This document shows, piece after piece, positions 1 to 18,304 of a stretch of DNA of 64,000 nucleotides. The translations under genes were made by a program, and so were the position numbers. Under the pieces are notes generated by a model. It worked only from the letters and a program-made list of their open reading frames with translations. It was not told where the DNA came from and did not search any database. Every line of letters starts with the position of its first letter. Positions within the stretch are counted from its first letter, which is position 1. Source of the DNA: Halichondria panicea (lineage: Eukaryota; Porifera; Demospongiae; Suberitida; Halichondriidae); the NCBI RefSeq assembly GCF_963675165.1, contig NC_087390.1:818501-882500 (forward strand), in the 5' to 3' direction.

Positions 1-3000
1 TTAATTATTGCAGTATATGCAAGATTGGAACAGGCTAGAGTACTGCACACTGTACCTGGCTGTATTAACAGGGCTACTTGCACATGCACACAGTGACCAG
101 GATCATTTTATTTCAGGCCTAAATTGTGTATTTTCTGAAAAGAAAAAAAACGTGGTGCTTTTTCAGAATCCGGCCTGATTTTGGAGCTAACTTTGAACGC
201 ACAATACATACTACAAATTGCTCTATTGTGAGCTCATGTTCTTTATGAATAGTGCGTGGATCACAACACAACAGGTAGGAGTGAATTGAGAGGCAGCCAA
301 CATTCAAGCTTTACATAAGTAATTAGACATACATAATTAATTTATAAGGAGCTGTGGAATGCGTATCCATCATTCCTCATTATCGCAAACAAAACTTGCA
401 TGCAAGCAACATGCACATGTATACATGTACATGTACATGTATACATGTGCATGTACATGTATACATGCACATGCACATGCACATGCATATACTGCACAGT
501 GGACCCTCTAAATATGGACTCCCTCGATACAGGGAATAAATAAAATGCCCTATTTTTCTACTTCCAACCAAGTCCCCCATCTTAATAGAAGCAATTGACC
601 CCTAATCAGGACTACAGGAAATGTGGTTACACTGCACGTACCATACAGGCTACAATGTCGTGCATTATGTAATCTATATACCGTATAGCGCGACATTTTC
701 GAGGGGCTATTTAATTTTCGCTGATTTCGTGGGTTAGCAATCCTACACGAAAATTAAGTCCACGAAAAGTGTTCTTTAATATAGAATTATCTGCTATAAC
801 GTGCAACTTTAGATAAAAGGCGTGGCTTCCGGTAAGCAATCATTCCACGAACATTGTGCAACGAATTGCTTTTAGAGGCCAATCCACGAAATATAAGTGC
901 CTCGAAAATTTCGCGCTATACGGTATAGATGATTTGACGTACCGTTGTATCCATCCCGATCTATATCTCCCAGGAAAGCAACGGAAGTGCCGAACCTCGC
1001 CCTTGCCCCACCCACAAAAGAGAGGGGAGATTCCACAACCAGGTCATCACCAGACAGCGTACCCTGGAGGAGGAGGAGGGGGGGAAGCAAAATCAATTAA
1101 AACTGTGCATGTCCATGTGTAGTGCCCATTATAAATAATAGTTAGACACTGTTCAGGAAGTTTCTACATGATTTAGAAGCCCCAAGGGCTGGTTGTAGTA
1201 TCCCGAACGTAGTGAGGGTTCTACTAGCCCTGAGGGCTTCTAAATCATTGTAGTTATGCCTCAGGCTAGATCACTATAGCTTACACGTACCAAGTCAAAG
1301 TAATAATATAATAGAAGTTTGTACGACTACGGTACCTTACCTGCAAGTTTCTGACGATGTACACTCTCCCTCTCTCCACGGAAGGAGCACCGTTGGTAGT
1401 GTACATTGAATACATGGGAGCACCAACCAGCACCTCGTCATATCTGCATGCATGGAGGGACATCCAATCAAGTAAAAGATGTACAGACATGTGTGTGATC
1501 TACAGTACACCTAGTGTGCAAATGAGTCAATTCATTGATGAACGAGGAACATACAAGGAAAACAGAGGGGTAGCGAGGTCCAAAAATTTTATAATCATAG
1601 CCGTAAAACTCACCTATCATTGTTCAGATCGCCAGCTGCTAGTGAATAGCCGAAGAACTCAGCCAACTAGAGAGAAAATTAAGAATACAGGAACATGTCA
1701 ATTGTTGTCTACAAAATTTATTTTCTTATTAAAAAAAAAACTGGGCCAGTCCGGGAGTCGAACCCGGGACCTCTCGCACCCTAAGCGAGAATCATGCCAC
1801 TAGACCAACTGGCCACGTTGAAAACAAATAATATTGAATTGTCTAAAAAGCACATTTGCAATACCTGAGAGCCAGTAGCTGGAGTTACTATGGGGTTATC
1901 TAAAGTGGTTGAGGTATTGTACACGATGAGTTGGCCGTTGTAGTCATCACCAGCTCGAGGCACACTGGCAACCAAATCTGTAGAAATGTCCGCATTAAAA
2001 CCCAGTGTGATGTACACAAATTGTTCTAAAAATCTATACATAATTATGCTAAATATAAAAATGCAGCAACAATCTACAATTGCAGTCAGTATAATATACT
2101 TACTTGGAGGAGGAGGTACTCCATCAACATTTTGAATCAGTATGTAAGCATTGATCACTTGAAATCCTACAAAGAGAAAGTGTACATGTACATGTATAAT
2201 CTCAACATTTTGTTGAAAATGTACGTGCATGTACATGTATATGCATAACGTAGGTAGTGTCCTGTGGTCCAGCTATAGGCTACAGTACAGTGACAAGTAT
2301 TATACATGCAATGCACAAGGGGTAGGAAAATCAAGTTTGGAGAGACTTAGAGGGCTCTGCATAGAGGGCTCTGCATAGAGGGCTCTGCATAGAGGGCTCT
2401 GCATAAGGTGTGTATATAGTGTTTCCTGGGTTTGGTGGTGGGCAACAAGCATCATTTCAGAATTAAGCCACACCCTGGCACAAACATTTTGGACTTCCGT
2501 TGCCAATCCCTCTTTCCTTAATGTACTTTCCTTCCCCGTTCCCCCCCCCTTGTGTACCTTGATATAGGTCAACATTTACACTGTTAACTCCAGCAGGTGT
2601 TCCCAGTGTAAAGCTAGTGGTAGAAGTCACACCGACAGTGCTGACACTGGCCAGTAGCCCACGGTTAGCAGAATGGCCAGGAGCTGACACAACGAACTGG
2701 TTATCCTGTAGTAATGTGAGTTGTCTCAATAGAGAGGTGGTCTCTTTAGGGAGGTCAATAGTGATAGCATTGTAGGGACAGTACTGAGTGGTCTCAATAG
2801 AGAGGTGGTCATATAATTACATAGATAAACTTTAATTTGTGATGGCATTAAGTCAGAGAAGGAATGCCAGGATCAATGGGGTCACTTTTAATGATAATTT
2901 AGAAAATGGGCATGTCCCTTAAATGCGCATGCGCGGTGCAGCTGTTCTATGGAGACAGGCCCGCAGACAACCATGCGGCACTGTTGTTTATCAATAAAAT

Positions 3001-3648
3001 GGGTGGATTAAGGCGTGGTTTATCTATTCAGTTATCCAGCCTGCCTCTGGAACCAAGGTGTCCGGATAATCAAGGTTGTACTGTAGATCTATCCAGTGCA
3101 GCAAATACCAGTACATCAACTTTCCATATCTTGTGGTAGCCTCGAGACCAGCCGTTCGTTATCTGAAAGAACGCCTGGTCAAGTTCTAATGTGCAACTTG
3201 TCTAGCTCAGTCAGCGTTTTATAGCATCATAATGATATTCATGGGTAATACACCTTGTGCGGGCAATTACCGGTCCAAGAAATTCCTGGACCATAGAACG
3301 AGTGCTACATTGGAACTTGACTAGGCGTTCTTTCAGATAACGAACGGCTGGTCTCGAGGCTAATCTTGTGGTTAGAAAAATGCAATAAAAAGTCAAAGGT
3401 TGCAATTAAATCCTGGATCTCCTATGTCAAGCTGGTTTGTCTGGGCTATATCAAGCTAGTGGTGGTGCAGGGGCGCGAAGGATAACTCAGGTTTACATGT
3501 AAAACATAAGCCCATGTGGTGTTTTAATTTTGATCCTGGCATTCCTCTTACATTCACAACTATAGATGTCCCTCCTAGACAGAAAGAGCCATGTACAGTG
3601 CCAGCACCATTCCTGCCAGAGTTTAATACAGTCCCAGCTGTGTGTGTG

Positions 3649-3716
<68 letters not shown>

Positions 3717-6700
3717 TGTGTGTGGGGGGGGGAGGGATTAGGTAACACAATTCAGGTGTCATACAGGATTTTGAAGTAGAGGGGGAAAAAGGCACGCTTA
3801 AAATAATTATATGTAAGCCCTTAATTGGAATGACACGTCAGATGATCTTTCTTACAGCAGGGGGAAATGGCGGTGAATCCTGTAAGGTCTCGACCACCAT
3901 GGTAACACACCCCTCGAGTGAAAATTGCACTAGACTGAAAGTAGCCGAACTTCCAGCGAGGAGCACATGCCTGAGAAAAATGCACAAATTAAACTGTGGA
4001 CTCCATATGTAATAAAAACAGACTCTACAAAATGTGAATGAAACTCTGCATGTGCATACCGTATAGCGGGTAATTTTCGGGGGACAAAATATTCGTGGTT
4101 ATGCGAGCATAATTGAGAATAATAGGTATTAGCAAGAGTGCATGAGTTTCTTGTACTCCTGGTATTACGAATTATGCATGAATAAACAGTAGAGTGGGCC
4201 ACAATTATTTTCTTGGATTTTGAGAAGTGGGTTTTCAAATGAAAGCTTCATCTCAAGTTAAGGCTAGTTTTGCTTACTTTGAAGGCCATTGGCTGTCTCT
4301 TCAGACTCGTGTGTAGCAAAATCTGCTGCTATTCTTCCTATAATAGCCCTGCCGCAGCTATTCTTAGTTGTCGGAGTGGGAAAAGAGCTGCAAAAATTCC
4401 ACTGCCAATAACTAGAACTAAAGTGCAAACCCTCGGCTGGTGACATGATTATAAAGAAACCAGAAGAGTGAGTAGTGATGTATGACTGAGAGCTATCTAG
4501 CACAGCAACTCAGGAGCAATAAAACTAAACCAGGCTGAGAATAGAGTTTTAGTGGTACATAGACATGCACTGTAGACGGAGCCTTAGATAAGTATGGCTC
4601 CTGTCGATTTTTTTTGTCCTGGACAGCTAAGAGACAGTCAGTCACAATTCTAGCTTTCTATTGTAGTGACTCTTTTCCATTGTTTGGTACGAGATCACTT
4701 CAGCTGTAAATACGTAGAGTACCTTGAATAAAGGACGCGCATAGCTAGCTGCCGGCGTGCAAATTCAAGCTTCTTCGCTTAATTTGCTTGTTTTTATTTG
4801 ATAACAAAGCTTTAATATCAAAATCTGCCATTGTTAAAACTAATAACTTGTTGTGTGAAGGCTATCCATGCTGTAAACGCAGCGCTATGGCATGCAGGTA
4901 AGCAGGATTACACATTACAAACAGACAAACAAATTCAAACGACTACTATACCCGCTGGCCGCAGCACGGCCTAGGGTAATGAGTAGGCATATTGCATCAA
5001 TAATGTTGCATGTTGCGCATGCTTAGTCTACTAATAATTATGGACTTTGAATTTTTAGATGAAAATGCCACTTACCACAAAGATGTCCCCGGTGCTGTAG
5101 AGCACTGATCCAAGTAATTGTCCTTCCTTATCATCGTACTGATTAAAGATACCATTAACTGAAGCCCTTGCCTCTGCATTGGCTGTTGGAGGGAGAGGTA
5201 TACATGATTACAGGTTAGTCTCCTTATGGAGGTTAAGCATGTAGGGACAGTGGTCTCAATAGAGAGGTGGTCTCTTTAGGGAGGTCAACAGTGATAGCAT
5301 TGTAGGGACAGTGGTCTCAATAGAGAGGTGGTCTCTTTAGGGAGGTCAATAGTGATGCATTGTAGGGACAGTACTGAGTGGTCTCAATAGAGAGGTGGTT
5401 TCTTTAGGGAGGTCAATAGTGATAGCATTGTAGGGACAGTACTGAGTGGTCTCAATAGAGAGGTGGTTTCTTTAGGGAGGTCAACAGTGATAGCATTGTA
5501 GGGACAGTACTAAGTGGTCTCAATAGAGAGGTCAATAGTGTGAGCATGAGCTAATACACAATGTACTAATGGCTGAATGCTACAGGAATGTACATGTACA
5601 TGCAGATTATTGTAATATGATTCAGATACACCGAAACAAATTGAGTTGAACGTACGTGCTTGGTCAAAGAGCCTTCCTTCACAAAACTCATCTGGTGGTA
5701 CATCCGTACCCAGCTGTACTGAACCCATATTGTTAGCGAGGAGCTCGTTATCGATGTACGAAGATGTATTCCCCCTCACGCCCTCACAGGCGCCCGGAGT
5801 AAGGGGGCAACTGTACACAAGACCTGTTCGATCCTGTCTCGGTAGAAAAGGATCAGTCAAGCTCAGTCCACCATTGAAGGTGCCCCAGGGAGCTCCGACT
5901 ATGAGCCTGTGGGAAGGGAGGGGTCAAGTAAACTTCGAAGGGTTTATTCAAGTGGGCTTATTTTCGCGAGGGTATGGCAAGTATGCCAGTACATGTACTG
6001 GAGTTTAAAGAATCTTTGCAATACGCCAGTAAAATGTTGCATAGAGCATTATGTTTAATATGGATTTTGTGTACACACTGTGGTCTGAGCATATAGTCCA
6101 TATAAGGAACCACAGTGCTCAACACTTTTATTCGCGTTGCAAATATTCTGCAAACTCCAGTAGTGCCAATCTATTGGGGGGAGAAATAGACCTCGTTTTA
6201 TTGTCATCGATTAATCGATCCTAGTGTGACATGTAGGCCTCTATAAGCACACCGTCCGTATACATGTACATGTAAGAGCGACTGAAAATGGCCGCTTGAG
6301 ATTCAAGTTCTTGCAGGCACCGTATAACAAGCGAGTTATTTTTTCGAGGCACTCAATTTTCACGGATTGCTCAAACTAAACATTGCAGGATTTATTTTCG
6401 AGGATAAAGGTTTAAATGACCACACCCCTACAGTAGAGAGGGTTCAAATGACCACACCCCTACAGTAGAGAGGTTCAAATGACCACACCCCTACAGTAGA
6501 GAGGTTCAAATGACCACACCCCTACAGTAGAGAGGATCGAGGTACTAAATTTTCATGTTTCTGGGTCAATCCTCGAAAATAACCAGCTATACGGTATTTG
6601 GATAAATACATGTGGATACATTTCTAGAGACCATGTGCCTAATGGTGCATTAAAAATACACTGGAAGTTAACCATAAATTTACTTACCGTACGTATTACT

Positions 6701-9700
6701 AGAAGGTTTTGAGAGCATCAAACATATGCAAAATTTAATCAATTCGCAACAATAAAATCGCAAAACCTAAATTATTACCAGTTAGTAAATACACACGATC
6801 CTTGCCAGAACGCAATAGTTAGAGCGCAAAGGGTCAACTTTTCTGCTGATTTGGCTCATTCGCAAATTTTTTTCACCAGAAAATATTCTAGTAAACGCGG
6901 TATGTACACTTGTACAACTACTAAAGTAATCAATGAATACAGGTAACGACTTTTCTTTGACTTTCATATACTGTGAATAGAATTAGACCTGCTATCACAA
7001 TATGACCTATACTCGAGAGACACACAGCTGACAATGATAATTAAACTATACACAAAGTTAATGACACACTCTCATACAGAACCACAGCAGCGGCGTGGAG
7101 TCGTGGGGCAGAAAATAGCTGTGTATACAAGCTAGTCTAGTGACAATCCAGACTCTTATTCTCACAATCTGGAGTATTTGTTATGTACATGTTTGTTTGC
7201 TCATTTCTGTCTTAATATTATTCCCCTCCCTTTAGGGCTACCTTTGCATTCAGTTGTTACTTGGTTTCGTCCTTATTAAATGATTAAAGCTGGTACAGTA
7301 AAACCTCCATTATCCGGCCCTCTATTACATAGAACCTTGATTATCCGTTTGGCAATTTTCTCTAAAAATGGCCGTGTCCCCTTATGGGCATGCGCAATTA
7401 ACAGCTGTTACCATGGACACAGGCATGTGTATTTTTCGCGCAGACGCGAGTGCCCACGCGCACTAAACTTGCACAAATAAGTGGGTAGATCAAGGCGTGG
7501 TTTATCTATTGACGTAATCATTCATGCATTTATATCTGGCCTGCCTCTGGAACCAAGGTTGTCTGGATAATGTTTTACTGTATTATGTACTTCAGGTGGT
7601 TTTTTTTTGCAATGCCCCAAAGTATACAGTGACCAGCAGATCGGGCAGTATCACTTCACTGAGAGGTGATACAGCGTATACGCTCATAAGCTACAAGAAG
7701 TGTGAATGGGACATATCAATCAATTAAAATTAATGCCAAATCATCTGAATAGAATAAAATGAGTTACTGAACACTAAGAAGTAACCAAAATAGGGCAGCC
7801 TAAAATGCCTGGGGACACATGATTGGTTGTACGCTGACATTAAAGATCGCGAACACACAATCATTAATTTTTGTGGACTAACTAGCAATCTTTTAGCGCA
7901 TGCGATGTTGATAATTATGCTTATATTAATTAGCGAAACTTGATACCCTCAAAATATAGGCCACAGAGCATGACAATCGGTCAGTACTGGTGTTTATTAT
8001 TCCGATAACACAAAATATTATGCTATGATGCAACTATCATTATATTATCGGGCCGACGAACAGACACACAATTATATATAATTATATTTGACCGTATGTC
8101 TCTAGATAAACAAAACATTGTTCACATATTGAAACAATTTTTTAAACAAACAAACAGTACTTTTTAAATATTCCACGATTCACTAAAACAATGATTATAA
8201 TTAGAGTTACAATATTTCACACTGTTAATAAGGTGTATGGTACACGCAGATGTTAGCAGAATGCCTGCGTCATATGTTTTGATTAGACAAATATTAATGG
8301 TATGCACATTTCAAGCATTATAAATGTACATGTGCAGTCCAAAGACATGAAAACATTCCTGCCAATTGTGCCATCTCAAGCTGTGAGACTGCATGATCAA
8401 CTTGTCACTATTAATAGATCACCCTTCCCCATAAAAATAATACTGACCAAAAGGGATCATAATCTTCATCGCATACTTTTAGTATCCTCATTTTATAAAG
8501 CTACTATATATAATGTGTTATCATTATCGCATGACATGATATACATGTACATGAAAGTGATGAGGCTTCAAAAGATTATACTAGACAACCTGTACACTAC
8601 TTGTATATTGCTGGTATTTATAAGACACCATCACACCATCATACACACACAGTCTTAATTAAGGTGACAAAGCCATGAGAATTCACATGTAGTTGTGGTG
8701 TGTGCGTGCATGTGTACCGTGTGTGTGTGTGTGTCTGAGATCATCTTCCTGGGTGCACTGCCAGACTATCCAGTTACAACACTACCAGCTCACCAACATA
8801 CATGTACATGTAAGTTGTAGCAACACAACAGTAAAGCCCAAAATTGATATCACAGTACTGTTCACAGAATACTAGTAATCAAGGTACCAGTAACTATTGG
8901 CATATTTAAGTAACTCTCCAATGTCAAGGGGCTAATGTTAACAAACAGTGGGTACCTATTGTGTACACTTGAACAGAGTAGTCTCAAGGGAATGTAACAA
9001 GGAAGCTACACCATACTAGTTACACACACACACTCTGGGTATAGCTAGAAGGGAGTCAGGGACACATGTACAGTCATGTAGCTAGCTAGGGGAGTCAGGG
9101 ACACACGTACAGTCATGTATTTTTATGTACAGTACCCATGCACGTATAATTGCGAACCAACAGATAAGGACGTATATTCTAATTATAGTATAGGATCACA
9201 CAACAAACTTCCCGTTGTGCATGCCAAAGGCTAGCTCAAGTAAAGCCATCAAAGCCTTATATTTGGCTACTAAAATTAGCTTCCTATATTAAATCATAAA
9301 GGGACAAGTTAGACCATAAATGGTTTCTACAATAATTATAACATAATCATACAAGACACCCCGTGCATGGCCGGCTATAATTATACATTCAAAAGCATTA
9401 CCTACGGTATCGACTTTAAAATTACAAATAGCTATATAGCTCTATCCATGAACGTTCCACAGTTAGTTTTACTAACGTGTTCATCAAAAGTGTTTTAATA
9501 GGAAACGAGTGTGAGCACTTGATATCACATTATTAAATGATGTGTGCGAGGCTAATAAAGTAGTGGGTAGGTTACTAAAAATAAATTAATAGGCTGTATA
9601 ATAATTATCTACTGAGACAAGTACTGTTTGCATATACCGGTATAGCGGGTATATTTCAAAGGTATGCGATTTTCGCTGATTAAACATGCACCGCTAACGT

Positions 9701-10312
9701 TCATACCCACGAATTTAATAGCACATGCATGCATGCTGCAAAGAGGCTGCTATTCCTTTGCAAAATTAAATCCACGAAATCCTTTCAAACGGTCTTTCAG
9801 CAAAAGTTTATACCATCGACAAAATATACCCGCTATACGATAGGCTGATAAGACATAGTGCTGTTAGCAGCAGCAAGCACACAGCGTGTAGGGTGACCGG
9901 TAATAAGTAATACTGCCGTGTAGGGTGACCATAATACTGCCATGTAGGGTGACCAGTAATAAGTAATACTGCCGTGTAGGGTGACCAGTAATAAGTAATA
10001 CTGCGTGTAGGGTGACCAGTAATAAGTGTGCACTACACAGTCAACACCATTTACTAGGTTGAACAATAATATTAATAACTATGCTCACCTTAGCTTGCTT
10101 AGTGATTCATCTATAGTGTCTGTAGGATTAGCAGTTTCTGTTGCGTGGAATATAGCAGCCCAGCCAAAGTAGTCATTTGTATTCTGATCACCACTCCTGT
10201 CAGGGGATATTCTCAGGACAGGTTCTCGTACATCCACATTGTTCTGGTTTTGTGCTATGCCTTCCCAGACGCACACCGTCGCGAAGCAAAATAGACAGAG
10301 TAATCGCGACAT
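1..10312 (-). CDS. Integrin alpha chain, N-terminal part (partial, runs off left edge)
   Basis: Alpha subunit of an integrin adhesion receptor, which pairs with a beta chain at the cell surface. Nine exons fit in phase: 10089-10312, 5656-5906, 5076-5182, 2558-2705, 2104-2166, 1865-1977, 1614-1666, 1341-1443 and 943-1063, giving about 394 residues. The first exon starts with a hydrophobic signal peptide (MSRLLCLFCFATVCVW) followed by DYFGWAAIF. Later exons carry FG-GAP beta-propeller motifs: LIVGAPWG, DLNNDRYDEVLVGAP, FGTSVAFLGDIDRDGYN. The last two include DxNxD and DxDxDG cation-binding loops. No inserted I domain is seen in the part covered. The last visible donor is at 942/943, so the rest of the propeller, the legs, membrane segment and tail lie left of the window. 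Intron 1 is about 4.2 kb and full of MITEs; one intron holds a tRNA gene. The family call is firm; subfamily cannot be told. Confidence 0.93.
412..488. repeat. ACATGT/GCACATG microsatellite
   Basis: An imperfect run of alternating TACATG, TGCATG and CACATG hexamers inside an integrin alpha intron. Short ORFs across it on both strands are artefacts of the repeat. I see no coding sequence in 1-678. Confidence 0.8.
679..925. mobile_element. MITE, TACCGTATAGCG family
   Basis: About 247 bp bounded by inverted termini (TACCGTATAGCGCGACATTT on the left, mirrored at 906-925) with TA at both ends, as expected for a Tc1/mariner-type target duplication. It has no ORF. It sits 17 bp downstream (in gene sense) of the last visible integrin alpha exon. 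Relatives lie at 4058 (left end only), 9635, 14972, 46869 and 47540. Confidence 0.75.
1141..1250. mobile_element. Short inverted-repeat element, TTAGACACTGTT family
   Basis: Contains TTAGACACTGTTCAGGAAG, then GATTTAGAAGCCC matched by an inverted GGGCTTCTAAATC. Related copies lie at 13910-14022 and 21957-22105, each with a TAGACACTGTTT-type end and a CCCGAACGTA or CCCGAGCGTA core. Ends are approximate. Confidence 0.5.
1731..1740 (-). terminator. RNA polymerase III terminator of tRNA-Pro
   Basis: A run of ten T on the minus strand begins 2 nt after the tRNA 3' end, the usual Pol III stop signal. Confidence 0.8.
1743..1814 (-). tRNA. tRNA-Pro (anticodon AGG)
   Basis: 72-nt cloverleaf on the minus strand, in an intron of the integrin alpha gene and in the same orientation. 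The acceptor stem pairs GGCCAGT (1814-1808) with ACTGGCC (1750-1744), with discriminator C at 1743. The anticodon loop reads TTAGGGT, giving AGG. The T arm has GGTTCGA. The B-box region and the anticodon stem (TCTCGC/GCGAGA) closely match animal tRNA-Pro(AGG). There is no intron, and a T10 terminator follows. Stems are intact, so it looks functional. Confidence 0.95.
2349..2404. repeat. 14-bp tandem repeat, four copies
   Basis: Unit AGAGGGCTCTGCAT is repeated four times without visible change, in an integrin alpha intron. The unit contains the palindrome AGAGGGCTCT. Confidence 0.85.
3137..3362. mobile_element. Foldback element, TAGCCTCG family, with 9-bp target duplication
   Basis: 226 bp with inverted termini of about 50 bp (left TAGCCTCGAGACCAGCCGTT; the right end is its complement ending at 3362). 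It is flanked by a perfect 9-bp direct repeat ATCTTGTGG at 3128-3136 and 3363-3371. Long terminal inverted repeats plus a 9-bp duplication are the structural marks of Mutator-like elements. There is no ORF. It lies in the integrin alpha intron. Confidence 0.85.
3642..3729. repeat. TG microsatellite
   Basis: About 40 TG units, followed by a G-rich tract. The histidine- or valine-rich ORFs over it are artefacts. Confidence 0.95.
5236..5530. repeat. Tandem array of about 65-bp units
   Basis: Repeats of GTGGTCTCAATAGAGAGGTG, then TCTTTAGGGAGGTCAA and a GCATTGTAGGGACAGT segment, about four and a half copies. A shorter block of the same unit lies at 2720-2812. It is a local expansion in the integrin alpha gene, between exons 5076-5182 and 5656-5906. 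Confidence 0.85.
5995..6163. mobile_element. Inverted-repeat element, ACTGGAGTTT family
   Basis: Left end ACTGGAGTTTAAAGAATCTT is mirrored by ATATTCTGCAAACTCCAGT at the right. A related copy is at about 16783-16921, inside TEX10. No ORF. Confidence 0.6.
6319..6596. mobile_element. MITE with internal 34-bp tandem expansion
   Basis: Inverted ends resemble ACCGTATAACAAGCGAGTTA on the left and its counterpart ending CTATACGGTA. Between about 6412 and 6533, a unit of about 31-34 bp containing GACCACACCCCTACAGTAGA occurs four times. The related element at 60855-61078 has the same unit once. Confidence 0.7.
6686..6901. mobile_element. MITE, TACCGTATTACTAGAA family
   Basis: Starts near TACGTATTACTAGAAGG and ends in an inverted ATATTCTAGTAAACGCGGTA. 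The internal segment with GCATCAAACAT and CCTTGCCAGAACGCAATAGT is shared with copies at 21230, 40947, 61258 and 63205. No ORF. Confidence 0.7.
7294..7582. mobile_element. MITE, TACAGTAAAACCTCCATTAT ends
   Basis: Left TACAGTAAAACCTCCATTAT, right inverted GGATAATGTTTTACTGTA, flanked by TA. The ends resemble pogo/Tigger-type MITEs (CAGT...ACTG with a TA duplication). A related element with CAGTTGAGCCTC ends lies at 34180-34380. Confidence 0.7.
9635..9842. mobile_element. MITE, CCGTATAGCGGGT family
   Basis: Left TACCGGTATAGCGGGTATAT is mirrored by AAAATATACCCGCTATACGA at the right. Located in integrin alpha intron 1. The rest of 7583-9634 holds only AT-rich sequence and a short TG run near 8715; I see no gene there. 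Confidence 0.65.
9885..10027. repeat. Tandem repeat, about 32-bp unit
   Basis: Unit GTGTAGGGTGACCAGTAATA plus AGTAATACTGCC occurs about four to five times with length variants, just downstream of integrin alpha exon 1. Confidence 0.8.
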
Positions 10313-10624
10313 TTCGCCCTATAGTTGAGCTCAGGTTAGTATCTACCACTCACTATCTTAGTAGAGCAGCTAGAGATATGTTTTGACGTTCTTTGATCAT
10401 AAACACAAACTTGTTAACAGCGCTTGGGAGGGGTCCTGAGGTTTACTTAGACTTTAAACCACGCCTTTCAACTCGAGATAGGGACTTTCCCGCAGGAGGG
10501 GGTCTGTAATAACATTTTGTTTGGTATAGCGTCGACCCTTTACCAGTCACCCACGTGGACTATAACTCAGTATAAACGTATGTACCTAGAGCTTCTTGAT
10601 CTATTCTAATTCTTCTGACTAGCT
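10313..10624. promoter_or_regulatory. Divergent (bidirectional) promoter region
   Basis: Only 312 bp separate the integrin alpha start codon (10312, minus) from the TEX10 start codon (10625, plus), so both 5' UTRs and core promoters must lie here unless upstream non-coding exons exist. No clear TATA box is seen on either strand. Confidence 0.65.
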
Positions 10625-18131
<7,507 letters not shown>

Positions 18132-18252
18132 CAGTAATTATATAGTAGTACAGTTGATTAAGACCTGTAGTATATAATTTTACACTGTACGTTTTATTCA
18201 CAGATAATAATTGTTTGCATTTTTGTCTTCAGTTTGCACATTCAATTTCTAA

Positions 18253-18258
18253 TTTATT
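18253..18258 (-). terminator. Candidate poly(A) signal of the receptor kinase
   Basis: AATAAA on the minus strand, about 47 nt past the kinase stop codon at 18305. A second one lies at 18193-18198. Both fall in the short gap between the convergent TEX10 and kinase genes. Confidence 0.5.
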
Positions 18259-18296
18259 GTTGTCATTAATACGTACTACTGTACGTTGTAATAAGT

Positions 18297-18302
18297 AATA
18301 AA
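18297..18302 (+). terminator. Candidate poly(A) signal of TEX10
   Basis: AATAAA on the plus strand 166 nt after the TEX10 stop. Cleavage 10-30 nt further on would fall inside the last coding exon of the opposing kinase gene. Confidence 0.6.
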
Positions 18303-18304
18303 AG

